Source of the DNA: Pararhizobium sp. A13
GTDB lineage: Bacteria; Pseudomonadota; Alphaproteobacteria; Rhizobiales; Rhizobiaceae
Direction of reading: 5' to 3'
Assembly (NCBI RefSeq): GCF_040126305.1
Contig: NZ_CP149510.1
Coordinates: forward strand, 1,189,001-1,253,000
DNA: 64,000 nucleotides
Below, piece after piece: positions 7,450 to 16,035 of the stretch. Each line of letters starts with the position of its first letter. The stretch's first letter is position 1. Under the pieces are notes generated by a model. That model was not told the DNA's origin, did no database searches, and was given only the letters and a program-made list of their open reading frames with translations. The position numbers and the translations under genes were made by a program.

Positions 7450-9159
7450 TTGAGCGACAGACAGGACAAACAGAGCGAGCTGGGCGCTCCTTGGAGGGCG
7501 CTCCTGCGCTCGCGGCTGAGGCGGCCTCTGTCGTTCTATCTGGCGGTGCTGCTGCTCGTCGCCATCGTTCCTTCCTTCGTCTTCTCGATGATCATCCTGA
7601 AGCGCAGCATCGACGAGCAGGAGCGCGTGGTCACGGCGCTGCTCAAGGGAACAACCGGCGCGGTCACCCGCGTGGTCGAGCGCGAGATCGGCGGCATGCT
7701 GACCACGCTCAAGGTGTTGTCGACCGCAAGTGCGATCGACAACAGAAATCTGGATCAGTTCTATGAGCGGGCGTCGTCCGCCCTCGCCGACACCGATTCC
7801 AATCTGCTGGTCATCGATCGCACGCACAATCAGCTTTTCAACACGCGGGTGCCCTTTGGCAGCGCGCTCGGCAAGGCGTCGGATCCTGCCTCGATCGATC
7901 TGGCGTTCCGCAACGGCGGTCCGCTCATTTCAAACGTCTTTTTCGGCAGGACGGCGGGAAAATGGGTGTTCAACGTTTATCTGCCGATCACCACGCCGCT
8001 CGGCAACAAGGATTATCTGCTGACGCTGACCCAGAATGCCGAGAACATGTCGAAAGCGGTCAGCAGGGATGTCCTGTCGCCCGGCTGGAATGCGGCGCTG
8101 GTCGACGGCGCTGACAATGTGATTGCCTCGTCCGATCCCACAGTGGCGATGGGCAGGCCGTTCTTCATGAACATCGTACCGGCATTGCGCGTCGGGGTCG
8201 GTGAGGCGACGCATGACGGCGTGGCATACAGGACGGTCACGGAGTTTTCCGTTCTCACAGGCTGGAAAGTCATCGCCTGGGCGAGAAGTGCCGATGTCGA
8301 TGCGCCGGCCTTGTGGTCCTATCTCTGGCTGTCGCTGGGTGGGATTCTCTTTGCCGGCATCGCGATCGCCGGGTCGGTTACCATCGCGGGGCTTTTGACG
8401 CAGGGCGTCAAGTTGCTGGCGCGCGATGCGCATCTCCTGGGTGCCGGCCGGCCGATCGCGCCGCGCAGGCACATGATTTCCGAGATCGAGACAGTCTCCA
8501 CTGCGCTGGCCGAGGCGGCGCAGGCCCGCCGGAAGGCGGAAAACGAAATCCGCTTCCTGATGCGCGAGGTGGCGCACCGGTCCAAGAACCAGTTGACCGT
8601 TATTCAGTCGATGCTCAACCAGTCCCTCAACGCAGCGGAAAGCCGGGTGGATTTTGCAGAGGCATTCCGCAAGCGGATTGCCGGCCTCGCCCGCTCGACC
8701 GATCTGATGATTGCCAATGCCGCGCAGGGCGTCGATTTCCGTGAACTCGCGCAAAATCAACTGCAGCCGTTCATTCCCGACGATCCGAACCGCGTTCGCC
8801 TTTCGGGGTCGCCCGTGCGTCTTGACGCTCAGGTCTCGCAGACGCTGGGCATGGCGCTGCACGAGCTTGCGACCAACGCGACGAAATATGGTGCGCTGGG
8901 CAACAGCAAGGGGATCGTCGACCTGAAGTGGTCGGTCGCTGACGGGGCGTTTCTGCTCGTCTGGAGAGAAGCGGGCGCAGACTTCGATGCTGACACCATC
9001 GCCCCCACGCGCAAGGGCTTCGGCACGATCGTGCTTGAGCGTATGCTTGCCATGGCGCTGGATGCCAAGCTGGAGCGGATCATGCATGCGGACGGCATCG
9101 AATGGCGGGTGAAGATCCCCGAGGAGCGGTTGAACGCAAACCTGTCGATACAATCGTAA
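7450..9159 (+). CDS. HWE/HisKA_2-type sensor histidine kinase
   Basis: 569-residue membrane sensor. A first transmembrane segment lies at about residues 28-50 and a second at about 289-315 (LSLGGILFAGIAIAGSV). The roughly 240 residues between them form a periplasmic sensor of dCache-like size. A short HAMP-like linker leads to the dimerisation domain, whose H-box is REVAHRSKNQLTVIQS; the phosphoacceptor is His376. The ATPase part has the N-box LHELATNATKYGALG and a C-terminal GFGTIVLERML (G-box). The H-box with an HRxKN pattern is typical of the HWE/HisKA_2 class, whose members often signal to the general stress response or single-domain regulators. No response regulator is encoded nearby. 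The start is a TTG with AGGAAAGC directly upstream. Confidence 0.9.
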   Translation: MSDRQDKQSELGAPWRALLRSRLRRPLSFYLAVLLLVAIVPSFVFSMIILKRSIDEQERVVTALLKGTTGAVTRVVEREIGGMLTTLKVLSTASAIDNRNLDQFYERASSALADTDSNLLVIDRTHNQLFNTRVPFGSALGKASDPASIDLAFRNGGPLISNVFFGRTAGKWVFNVYLPITTPLGNKDYLLTLTQNAENMSKAVSRDVLSPGWNAALVDGADNVIASSDPTVAMGRPFFMNIVPALRVGVGEATHDGVAYRTVTEFSVLTGWKVIAWARSADVDAPALWSYLWLSLGGILFAGIAIAGSVTIAGLLTQGVKLLARDAHLLGAGRPIAPRRHMISEIETVSTALAEAAQARRKAENEIRFLMREVAHRSKNQLTVIQSMLNQSLNAAESRVDFAEAFRKRIAGLARSTDLMIANAAQGVDFRELAQNQLQPFIPDDPNRVRLSGSPVRLDAQVSQTLGMALHELATNATKYGALGNSKGIVDLKWSVADGAFLLVWREAGADFDADTIAPTRKGFGTIVLERMLAMALDAKLERIMHADGIEWRVKIPEERLNANLSIQS

Positions 9160-9207
9160 TCGGATTATCCTGCATGACAGCCGATTGCCTGTCGAAAGAG
9201 AAAACAC

Positions 9208-9537
9208 ATGCGCCACAAGAGGATAGTAGCCGCTACCGTACTTGCGGTTTTCGCGTTTGCCATAGTGCCCGCCTTCGGCGCCGAATGCGTGGTGGCCGAC
9301 CCGACAGGCACGCCGCTTAATGTCCGGGCACAGCCAAACGGACATATCCTGTCCACCCTCGACAATGGGCTTTCCGTCGATATGATCGCCGAAACACGAG
9401 TAGGCGGCAAGCGCTGGGTCCAGGTGGCCGCGGATGGCGAAACGCTGGGCTGGGTCTTTGCCAATTTCCTCGATTGCTCGAGACGCGACGAGAACCTGAA
9501 ATCGGCGCCCATGCACCCGCGAACGGCGCCGGAATAA
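9208..9537 (+). CDS. Secreted SH3b-domain protein
   Basis: 109-residue protein with a signal peptide (residues 1-25, hydrophobic TVLAVFAFAIVPAFGA) and one bacterial SH3 domain. The SH3b motif is visible as PTGTPLNVRAQPNGHILSTL through GKRWVQVAADGETLGWVFAN. Bacterial SH3 domains often bind peptidoglycan or act as periplasmic scaffold modules. Two Cys residues (one just after cleavage, one in NFLDCS) could form a disulphide in the periplasm. It sits between the histidine kinase and rpsO. Confidence 0.87.
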   Translation: MRHKRIVAATVLAVFAFAIVPAFGAECVVADPTGTPLNVRAQPNGHILSTLDNGLSVDMIAETRVGGKRWVQVAADGETLGWVFANFLDCSRRDENLKSAPMHPRTAPE

Positions 9538-9704
9538 GCGGTCCGGAAGGGCCTTAACCGCCCCCTTTCTTTTTGATGCCGGATAGTTTATAGGCAGCGC
9601 CAGCATCAGACCCCGATCAAGTGGACTTTTGCCTTCATGGCCGCAGCTAGACGACATCCCGGCTGCTGGCGACCCGAAATCCTAAACATTGAAAGGATGA
9701 CACG

Positions 9705-9974
9705 ATGTCGATCACTGCAGAGCGCAAGGCTGCGCTCATCAAGGAATACGCAACTGTTGAAGGCGATACCGGTTCTCCGGAAGTCCAGGTTGCCATCCTC
9801 ACCGAGCGGATCAACAACCTGACCGATCACTTCAAGGACCACAAGAAGGACAACCACTCTCGTCGTGGCCTTCTGGCAATGGTTTCCAGCCGCCGTTCGC
9901 TTCTTGACTATCTCAAGAAGAAAGAAGAAGCGCGCTACACCAAGCTGATCACCGCTCTCGGCATTCGCCGCTAA
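9705..9974 (+). CDS. rpsO: 30S ribosomal protein S15
   Basis: S15, a primary 16S rRNA-binding protein of the central domain. The 89 residues have the full family pattern: an N-terminal [37 protein letters not shown], the conserved [20 protein letters not shown], and [20 protein letters not shown]. The start follows AAAGGATGACACG. A clear terminator follows, so rpsO and pnp, which are partly co-transcribed in Escherichia coli, are here separated by a terminator and a 360-nt gap. Confidence 0.98.
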   Translation: MSITAERKAALIKEYATVEGDTGSPEVQVAILTERINNLTDHFKDHKKDNHSRRGLLAMVSSRRSLLDYLKKKEEARYTKLITALGIRR

Positions 9975-9981
9975 GCCTTAC

Positions 9982-10026
9982 ACCGGCGGGACCCTTCGAA
10001 GGAAGGATGCCCGCCGGTTCGTTTTT
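9982..10026 (+). terminator. Rho-independent terminator after rpsO
   Basis: 9-bp stem ACCGGCGGG (9982-9990) with CCCGCCGGT (10010-10018), followed by TCGTTTTT. The loop of about 19 nt contains a small CCTTCGAAGG palindrome. It lies 8 nt after the rpsO stop. Confidence 0.85.
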
Positions 10027-10334
10027 GCGGGATTGATCCCGTCATTTGCGCTTCCGGGCGAGTCACGCTGGCTCCGCCGAAGCGGACGCTCCAGCAGACC
10101 GGATGGGCCGGCTCTGCGGAACCAACCGATGACCTGTCATGGGGCAGGATTGCAGGATGCTTCGGCGCTTGCTCGTTTTTCCAGGCACCGGAAGGCATCA
10201 GGCTTTCAGGAGCGGAACGACCGCCAGCCATATTTTGGAAGCCTCCTGTTGTCTTGCCCGTGATGCGTCATTTTTGCGGACCGCCCGCGCCAGTTAGGCA
10301 GCGGCGCGGACTTGCCGCACACGAAGGACAAAAC
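10027..10334 (+). promoter_or_regulatory. pnp leader region with hairpin
   Basis: Between the rpsO terminator and the pnp start no gene is visible. Close to pnp a 7-bp stem, CCGCGCC (10285-10291) with GGCGCGG (10303-10309) and an 11-nt loop, ends 25 nt before the start codon. In enterobacteria pnp mRNA is autoregulated through an RNase III cleaved leader hairpin; this could be an analogous site but that is inference. The rest of the gap shows no other structure I can support. Confidence 0.4.
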
Positions 10335-12467
10335 ATGTTCGATACCCACACGGTAGAAATTGAATGGGCAGGCCGCCCGCTCAAGCTCGAAACCGGCAAG
10401 ATCGCTCGTCAGGCTGACGGCGCCGTGCTTGCCACCTACGGCGAGACCGTCGTTCTCGCCACCGTCGTTTCGGCCAAGGCGCCGAAGCCGGGCCAGGATT
10501 TCTTCCCGCTCACCGTCAACTACCAGGAAAAGACCTACGCCGCCGGCAAGATCCCGGGTGGCTACTTCAAGCGCGAAGGCCGTCCGTCGGAAAAGGAAAC
10601 GCTGGTTTCCCGCCTGATCGACCGTCCGATCCGCCCGCTCTTCCCGGAAGGCTACAAGAACGACACCCAGGTTGTCGTCACGGTCGTCCAGCACGATCTG
10701 GAAAATGATCCGGACGTCCTGTCGATGGTCGCCGCTTCCGCAGCTCTGACGCTTTCGGGCGTTCCCTTCATGGGTCCTGTCGGCGGCGCACGCGTCGGTT
10801 ACATCAACGGCGAATACGTTCTGAACCCGCATCTCGACGAGATGGACGAATCGATCCTCGACCTCGTCGTCGCCGGCACCCAGGACGCCGTCCTGATGGT
10901 CGAATCGGAAGCGAAGGAACTGAACGAAGACGTCATGCTCGGCGCCGTCATGTTCGGTCACAAGGGTTTCCAGCCGGTCATCGATGCGATCATCAAGCTC
11001 GCCGAAGTGGCTGCCAAGGAACCGCGCGATTTCACCCCGGAAGACCATTCCGAACTCGAAGCCGAAATGCTTTCGATCGCCGAAGCCGAACTGCGCGTTG
11101 CCTACAAGAACACCCAGAAGGCCGAGCGTTATGCAGCCGTCGACGCCGTCAAGGCCAAGGTGAAGGCACACTTCTTCCCGGAAGGCGTTGAGCCGAAGTA
11201 CACGGCCGAAGTCATCGGCGCCGTCTTCAAGCACCTGCAGGCCAAGATCGTTCGCTGGAACATCCTCGACACCAAGAGCCGCATCGACGGCCGCGATCTG
11301 TCGACCGTTCGCCCGATCGTCTCGGAAGTCGGCATCCTGCCGCGCACGCATGGTTCGGCCCTGTTCACCCGCGGTGAAACGCAGGCGATCGTTGTTGCCA
11401 CGCTCGGCACCGGCGAAGACGAACAGTACGTCGACTCGCTGACCGGCATGTACAAAGAAAAGTTCATGCTGCACTACAACTTCCCGCCCTATTCGGTCGG
11501 TGAAACCGGCCGCATGGGCTCTCCGGGCCGCCGCGAAATCGGTCACGGCAAGCTCGCTTGGCGCGCTATCCGTCCGATGCTGCCGGCCGCCGAGCAGTTC
11601 CCCTACACGCTGCGCGTCGTCTCCGAGATCACCGAGTCCAACGGCTCGTCCTCGATGGCAACCGTCTGCGGCACCTCGCTGGCGCTGATGGATGCCGGCG
11701 TTCCCTTGGCTAAGCCGGTTGCCGGTATTGCCATGGGCCTGATCCTCGAAGGTGAGCGCTTCGCAGTTCTCTCCGATATCCTTGGCGACGAGGATCACCT
11801 CGGCGACATGGACTTCAAGGTCGCAGGCACCGCCGACGGCATCACCTCGCTGCAGATGGACATCAAGATCGCCGGTATCACCGAAGAGATCATGAAGGTC
11901 GCGCTTGAGCAGGCGCAGGGCGGCCGCAAGCATATCCTCGGCGAGATGGCCAATGCCATCACCGAGGGACGCAGCCAGCTCGGCGAATTCGCACCGCGCA
12001 TCGAAGTGATGAACATCCCGGTCGACAAGATCCGCGAAGTCATCGGTTCGGGCGGTAAGGTCATCCGCGAAATCGTCGAAAAGACCGGCGCCAAGGTCAA
12101 CATCGAAGACGACGGCACGATCAAGATCGCTTCTTCGTCGGCTAAGGAAATCGAAGCAGCCCGCAAGTGGATCCATTCGATCGTCGCGGAACCGGAAGTC
12201 GGCCAGATCTACGAAGGCACGGTCGTCAAGACCGCCGACTTCGGTGCATTCGTCAACTTCTTCGGCCCGCGCGACGGTCTCGTACACATCTCGCAGCTCG
12301 CTTCCGAGCGTGTTGCCAAGACCTCCGACGTCGTCAAGGAAGGCGACAAGGTCTGGGTCAAGCTGATGGGCTTCGACGAGCGCGGCAAGGTTCGCCTCTC
12401 CATGAAGGTTGTCGATCAGGCAACCGGCAAGGAAGTCGCCAAGGGCGAAGGCGAAGCTGCTGAATAA
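10335..12467 (+). CDS. pnp: Polyribonucleotide nucleotidyltransferase (PNPase)
   Basis: PNPase, the phosphorolytic 3'-5' exoribonuclease of the RNA degradosome. The 710 residues show two RNase PH-like cores, the linking alpha domain, and KH then S1 RNA-binding domains at the end. Markers are [20 protein letters not shown] in core 1, [20 protein letters not shown] in core 2, the [12 protein letters not shown] loop, and the S1 domain starting [20 protein letters not shown]. The start at 10335 follows GAAGGACAAAAC; the upstream frame extension has no signal. A terminator follows. Confidence 0.98.
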   Translation: MFDTHTVEIEWAGRPLKLETGKIARQADGAVLATYGETVVLATVVSAKAPKPGQDFFPLTVNYQEKTYAAGKIPGGYFKREGRPSEKETLVSRLIDRPIRPLFPEGYKNDTQVVVTVVQHDLENDPDVLSMVAASAALTLSGVPFMGPVGGARVGYINGEYVLNPHLDEMDESILDLVVAGTQDAVLMVESEAKELNEDVMLGAVMFGHKGFQPVIDAIIKLAEVAAKEPRDFTPEDHSELEAEMLSIAEAELRVAYKNTQKAERYAAVDAVKAKVKAHFFPEGVEPKYTAEVIGAVFKHLQAKIVRWNILDTKSRIDGRDLSTVRPIVSEVGILPRTHGSALFTRGETQAIVVATLGTGEDEQYVDSLTGMYKEKFMLHYNFPPYSVGETGRMGSPGRREIGHGKLAWRAIRPMLPAAEQFPYTLRVVSEITESNGSSSMATVCGTSLALMDAGVPLAKPVAGIAMGLILEGERFAVLSDILGDEDHLGDMDFKVAGTADGITSLQMDIKIAGITEEIMKVALEQAQGGRKHILGEMANAITEGRSQLGEFAPRIEVMNIPVDKIREVIGSGGKVIREIVEKTGAKVNIEDDGTIKIASSSAKEIEAARKWIHSIVAEPEVGQIYEGTVVKTADFGAFVNFFGPRDGLVHISQLASERVAKTSDVVKEGDKVWVKLMGFDERGKVRLSMKVVDQATGKEVAKGEGEAAE

Positions 12468-12491
12468 GCAGCGCGCTTGAAAGAATGCTAC

Positions 12492-12527
12492 GGGCGCGGA
12501 GCGGATCGTTCCGCGCCCTTTCTTATT
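12492..12527 (+). terminator. Rho-independent terminator after pnp
   Basis: 9-bp stem GGGCGCGGA (12492-12500) with TCCGCGCCC (12510-12518), 9-nt loop, then TTTCTTATTTAT. It lies just before the next gene on the same strand. Confidence 0.85.
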
Positions 12528-12550
12528 TATCCCCGCTAGGACGTTCCACC

Positions 12551-13567
12551 ATGAGCCGCGACGCGCTGAAAACCCTTTTCCATCCCTTCGAGACCGGCGT
12601 TGTTCCCGCACCTGGCGAAGGCGAGCGCGTGCTGTTTCTCGGCGCCGAGGCCGGTTACCGGCTGCCGGCGGATTTTGCCGCGTCGATCGCTGCCGTGCAG
12701 GCCCTGCGCCCGCTCTACCGCGGCCTTGAAGCTGCCAGGGCACCGGTGACCCCGTTCGTCGAGGGCGAGGACTATGATGCAGCGCTGATCCTGTGCGGCA
12801 AGCACAAGGGCGAGAACGAGGACCGTATCGCCGAGGCGCTGAGGTGCACCAAGATCGGTGGCCTGATCGTCGTTGCCGGCGGCAAGGAAGACGGTATCCA
12901 GTCGCTGCGCAAGCGCGTCGCCCAGCTTGGCTGGGGCGGCGACAGCCTGCCGAAATATCACGGCATCGCCTTCTGGTTCGGCCGTCCGGAAGATGCGGAT
13001 GACGTGATCGCCAAGTTCGCCAAGAAGCCGGCGCGCGTCGAGAGCCGCTTCGAGGCGGCGCCCGGCATGTTCTCGCATGATCGCGTCGATGCCGGTTCGG
13101 AGCTGCTCGCCTCGCGCCTGCCGGACGACTTCAAGGGTCACGCCGCCGATTTCGGCGCCGGCTGGGGCTATCTGTCGGTAATGCTCGCAGAGAAATCCCC
13201 TGGCCTGAAGGGCATCGACCTGTTCGAGGCCGATTATCATGCGCTTGAGGCTGCCAGGGCTAACCTCAAGGCCAATGCGCCGAACGTCCCGACCCGCTTC
13301 TATTGGCACGACCTCGCCTCCGAGGAAACCCGCGACAAATACGACCTGATCGTCATGAACCCGCCGTTCCACGAGACCCAGGCCGCCGATCCGGCGCTTG
13401 GCATCGCGATGATCAAGGCTGCGGCCAAGGCGATGAAGATCGGTGGCCGGCTGATGCTGGTTGCCAATCGCGGCCTGCCTTACGAGCCGGTCATGGCCGA
13501 GACCTTCAAGGAATGGGGCGAGACCTGCCGCAACGCCCGCTTCAAGGTACTCTGGGGCAAGCGCTGA
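12551..13567 (+). CDS. RsmC-like class I methyltransferase
   Basis: 338-residue SAM-dependent methyltransferase. The C-terminal half has the Rossmann motif I (ADFGAGWGYLSVML), an acidic end of strand beta 2 (IDLFEADYHALEAAR) and motif IV NPPF (LIVMNPPFHE), the signature of N-methyltransferases acting on guanine or adenine. The N-terminal half is a degenerate, duplicated-looking domain (RVLFLGAEAGYRLP), which is the organisation of RsmC, the 16S rRNA m2G1207 enzyme, and RlmG. The exact target base is not proved by the sequence. The start at 12551 directly follows TTCCACC, with a weak ribosome-binding site. It follows pnp, in keeping with an RNA role. Confidence 0.85.
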   Translation: MSRDALKTLFHPFETGVVPAPGEGERVLFLGAEAGYRLPADFAASIAAVQALRPLYRGLEAARAPVTPFVEGEDYDAALILCGKHKGENEDRIAEALRCTKIGGLIVVAGGKEDGIQSLRKRVAQLGWGGDSLPKYHGIAFWFGRPEDADDVIAKFAKKPARVESRFEAAPGMFSHDRVDAGSELLASRLPDDFKGHAADFGAGWGYLSVMLAEKSPGLKGIDLFEADYHALEAARANLKANAPNVPTRFYWHDLASEETRDKYDLIVMNPPFHETQAADPALGIAMIKAAAKAMKIGGRLMLVANRGLPYEPVMAETFKEWGETCRNARFKVLWGKR

Positions 13568-13585
13568 GACTTCTGGAGAGCAGTC

Positions 13586-13611
13586 CCGCAGCGCCGCTGC
13601 GGCCTATCTTT
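13586..13611 (+). terminator. Candidate terminator after the methyltransferase
   Basis: Perfect 8-bp stem CCGCAGCG (13586-13593) with CGCTGCGG (13595-13602) around a single base (in practice a smaller stem with a loop), then CCTATCTTTT. The T-run is interrupted, so confidence is moderate. Confidence 0.45.
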
Positions 13612-13663
13612 TGCAGTTGCGTTCACCCTGAATAAGGTTCACCATTTCCTTTGCCGCGCCCTT

Positions 13664-13697
13664 GCGCGTCCGACCGGACGCGCCGCGCTCGATGGAG
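13664..13697 (+). promoter_or_regulatory. Hairpin-plus-SD leader, copy 1
   Basis: GCGCGTC-cgaccg-GACGCGC (13664-13683), followed by CGCGCT and the SD sequence GGAG (13694-13697), 6 nt before the ATG at 13704. The same arrangement occurs at 44907-44941 before another small gene. Possible 5' UTR regulatory hairpin. Confidence 0.5.
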
Positions 13698-13703
13698 CAA
13701 ACA

Positions 13704-13940
13704 ATGGGATTTGGACCTGCCCGCCCGCCCATCACCGAAGATGTCGCGGAAGTGATCGCAAAGGATATCAAGAGCGGCGAAGGCAAGGAACCAACCTCCG
13801 AGGTGCCCCTGGCCTTCCAGATCGGCCGCCGGCCGGTCGACCCGGAAAGCCTCGACCAGGCGCGCAAGCAGATGACGATGTTCGGCATCTTTGCGGCTGG
13901 GGTCCTGGCGGTGTTGCTCGGCGTCTGGTGGGCCGCCTGA
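13704..13940 (+). CDS. Small tail-anchored unknown protein
   Basis: 78 residues: a hydrophilic N-terminal part rich in Glu and Lys, then one C-terminal membrane segment (MTMFGIFAAGVLAVLLGVWW) and almost no residues after it, so a tail-anchored inner-membrane topology is likely. I do not recognise a family. The ATG at 13704 is chosen because GGAGC lies 6 nt upstream; two earlier in-frame starts (13662, 13692) fall inside the leader hairpin. Convergent with htpG. Confidence 0.65.
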   Translation: MGFGPARPPITEDVAEVIAKDIKSGEGKEPTSEVPLAFQIGRRPVDPESLDQARKQMTMFGIFAAGVLAVLLGVWWAA

Positions 13941-13978
13941 GATTCTAGGCGCACCTATCAATTGCTTGCAGGGTGAGA

Positions 13979-14008
13979 GCGATGGCATGCGCCTGGGCCT
14001 GCCATCGC
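13979..14008. terminator. Hairpin between convergent genes
   Basis: 9-bp stem GCGATGGCA (13979-13987) with TGCCATCGC (14000-14008), 12-nt loop, between the stop of the small membrane protein gene and the htpG stop. It may act in either direction, but neither side has a proper T-run. Confidence 0.4.
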
Positions 14009-14022
14009 ATTGTTCTCCTGAA

Positions 14023-15918
14023 TTATGCCTTCAAGGCCCGCTCGAACAGCCGCGAAAGCCGCTCGGCGAAGGCGCGGGGGTCCTGCGGCTTGTCGCCGTC
14101 GAGAACGCGCGCCTGGTCGAGCAGAAGCTGCACTGCGTCGGTGCGGAATTCGTCGCTGCCGCCTGAAGCCAGCGCTGCGATCAGCCCATGGTCGGGATTG
14201 ATCTCGAGGATCGGCTTGGCGAGCGCATCCAGCCTGCCGGCGCCCTGCAGCATCTTTTCCAGCTGACGGTCGTAGCCCTGTTCCGGAGCGACGAGGCAGA
14301 CGGCGCTTTCCGTCAGCCGGTCGGATGCCCGCACGTCCGATACAGTGTCGCCGAGCGCCGACTTGGCAAAGGCGATGAAATCGCTGACCACCTGGGTGGT
14401 CTCCGGCGTCGACTGAGCGTCTCCATCCGCCTTTGGCACCTGGGCGAGATCGGCAGCCCCTTGCGTGATCGACTTGAACGGTTTGCCCTCGAAGTCCGGG
14501 GCAGCCGTGACCCAGAAACTGTCGACGGAGTCCGTCAAAAGCAGAACCTCGATCCCGCGGGCGCGAAAACCTTCGAGCTGCGGCGAAGCCTTCAGCCGGT
14601 CGATGTTGTCGCCCGCGAGATAGTAGATCGCTGCCTGCGCGTCCTTCATGTCCTTCACGTAGTCGGCAAGCGACCGCGTCGCCTCGTCAGAGGTCGTGGT
14701 GCGGAAGCGCGAGAGTGCAAGAAGCTGCGCCCGGCGCTCGAAATCGTCATAGATGCCTTCCTTCAGCACGCTGCCGAAGGCCTCCCAAAGTTTGGCAAAA
14801 GCGGTCTCGTCGCTCTCCTGAAGCTTCTCGATGGCGGTCAGCACGCGGTTGGTCAGGCCCTTGCGGATCGCCGCGAGGATCGGGCTTTCCTGGATCATCT
14901 CGCGCGACACGTTGAGCGGCAGGTCGGCGGTGTCGACGAGGCCGCGCACGAAACGCAGGTAACGCGGCAGAAGCTCGGCGTCGTCGGTGATGAAGACGCG
15001 CTTGACGTAGAGCTTCATCCGGCCCTTGCCGTCGGGATCGAACAGGTCGAGCGGTTTGGATTCCGGCACGAAGGCAAGGACGGTATATTCATGCCGCCCC
15101 TCGGCGCGGAAATGCACGGTCAGCGCCGGTTCGTCATAATGGCCGGAAACGCCGCGGTAGAAATCGGCGTATTCTTCCTTGGTGATCTCGTTCTTGGACC
15201 GGGTCCAGAGCGCCGTGCCGTCGGCCACGCGCTCGGCTTCCGCGCCGGGCTTCTCGATCAGGTCGATCGGCACCGGCACGTGGCCGGACTGGTCCTTGAC
15301 GATCCGCGAGACGCTCCATTTCGAGGTATAGCTCTTGGCGTCGTCCATCAGGTGCAACGTGATGCGGGTGCCGCGGGCAGGGGCCTGCGCCAGGTCGGCT
15401 TCCGATACCGTGTAGCTGCCCTTGCCGTCGGACGACCAGAGCCAGGCATGGGCGCTGCCGGCGCGGCGCGAGACGACATCGACCTTGTCCGCGACCATGA
15501 AGGCGGAGTAGAAACCGACGCCGAACTGGCCGATCAGTTGGGCGCCTTCACCGGCCTTTGCCGCCTCGACGCGCTCCATGAAGGCACGCGTGCCGGACCG
15601 GGCAATCGTGCCGAGCGCTTCTACCAGCTCGTCGCGGTTCATGCCGATGCCGTTGTCTTCCAAAGTCAGCGTGTTGTTGTCGGCGTCGAGCGTCAAGATG
15701 ATGCGCGAACTTGGATCGTCGGACAGAAGTTCCGGAGCAGCGATCGCCTCATAGCGCAGCTTCTCGCAGGCATCGGCAGCGTTCGAGATCAGCTCGCGCA
15801 GGAACACGTCCTTGTCGGAATAGACGGAATGCACCATGAGGTGCAGCAGACGCGCGACGTCGGCCTCAAAAACGTGGTTTTCGACGGGTTTTTCTGGAGC
15901 ATTGCTCATGCTTGTCAT
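14023..15918 (-). CDS. htpG: Chaperone HtpG (Hsp90 family)
   Basis: Cytosolic ATP-dependent chaperone, 631 residues, the normal length of bacterial Hsp90. The N-terminal ATPase has SVYSDKDVFLRELISNAADA (ATP-binding Asn), LEDNGIGMNRDELVEALGTI (GHKL G1 box), and GQFGVGFYSAFMVADKVDVV (lid and G2 region). The middle domain shows FDPDGKGRMKLYVKRVFI and DLPLNVSREMIQ with its catalytic-loop Arg. A shorter start at 15909 has a better-spaced AGG and cannot be excluded. It is convergent to the preceding gene and followed on its strand by nothing related. Confidence 0.97.
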   Translation of the reverse strand: MTSMSNAPEKPVENHVFEADVARLLHLMVHSVYSDKDVFLRELISNAADACEKLRYEAIAAPELLSDDPSSRIILTLDADNNTLTLEDNGIGMNRDELVEALGTIARSGTRAFMERVEAAKAGEGAQLIGQFGVGFYSAFMVADKVDVVSRRAGSAHAWLWSSDGKGSYTVSEADLAQAPARGTRITLHLMDDAKSYTSKWSVSRIVKDQSGHVPVPIDLIEKPGAEAERVADGTALWTRSKNEITKEEYADFYRGVSGHYDEPALTVHFRAEGRHEYTVLAFVPESKPLDLFDPDGKGRMKLYVKRVFITDDAELLPRYLRFVRGLVDTADLPLNVSREMIQESPILAAIRKGLTNRVLTAIEKLQESDETAFAKLWEAFGSVLKEGIYDDFERRAQLLALSRFRTTTSDEATRSLADYVKDMKDAQAAIYYLAGDNIDRLKASPQLEGFRARGIEVLLLTDSVDSFWVTAAPDFEGKPFKSITQGAADLAQVPKADGDAQSTPETTQVVSDFIAFAKSALGDTVSDVRASDRLTESAVCLVAPEQGYDRQLEKMLQGAGRLDALAKPILEINPDHGLIAALASGGSDEFRTDAVQLLLDQARVLDGDKPQDPRAFAERLSRLFERALKA

Positions 15919-16035
15919 GCCTCATCTTGTATTGCGGAATTCTTGCGCGCTCTGAACTGGCAAGGAATCGGGCAAATTTCAAGAGGGCAAGAGGAGCGCG
16001 CCGTTTGCGAACCGCGCGCCGGGGCCGGCAGGAGA

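Noticed and set aside
7930..9657. 575-residue minus-strand open frame opposite the sensor kinase
   Set aside because: Shadow of the kinase and SH3b genes.
10206..12743. 845-residue minus-strand open frame opposite pnp
   Set aside because: It is an antisense shadow: the plus strand encodes PNPase with all domains. High GC and codon bias leave long open antisense frames in this genome.
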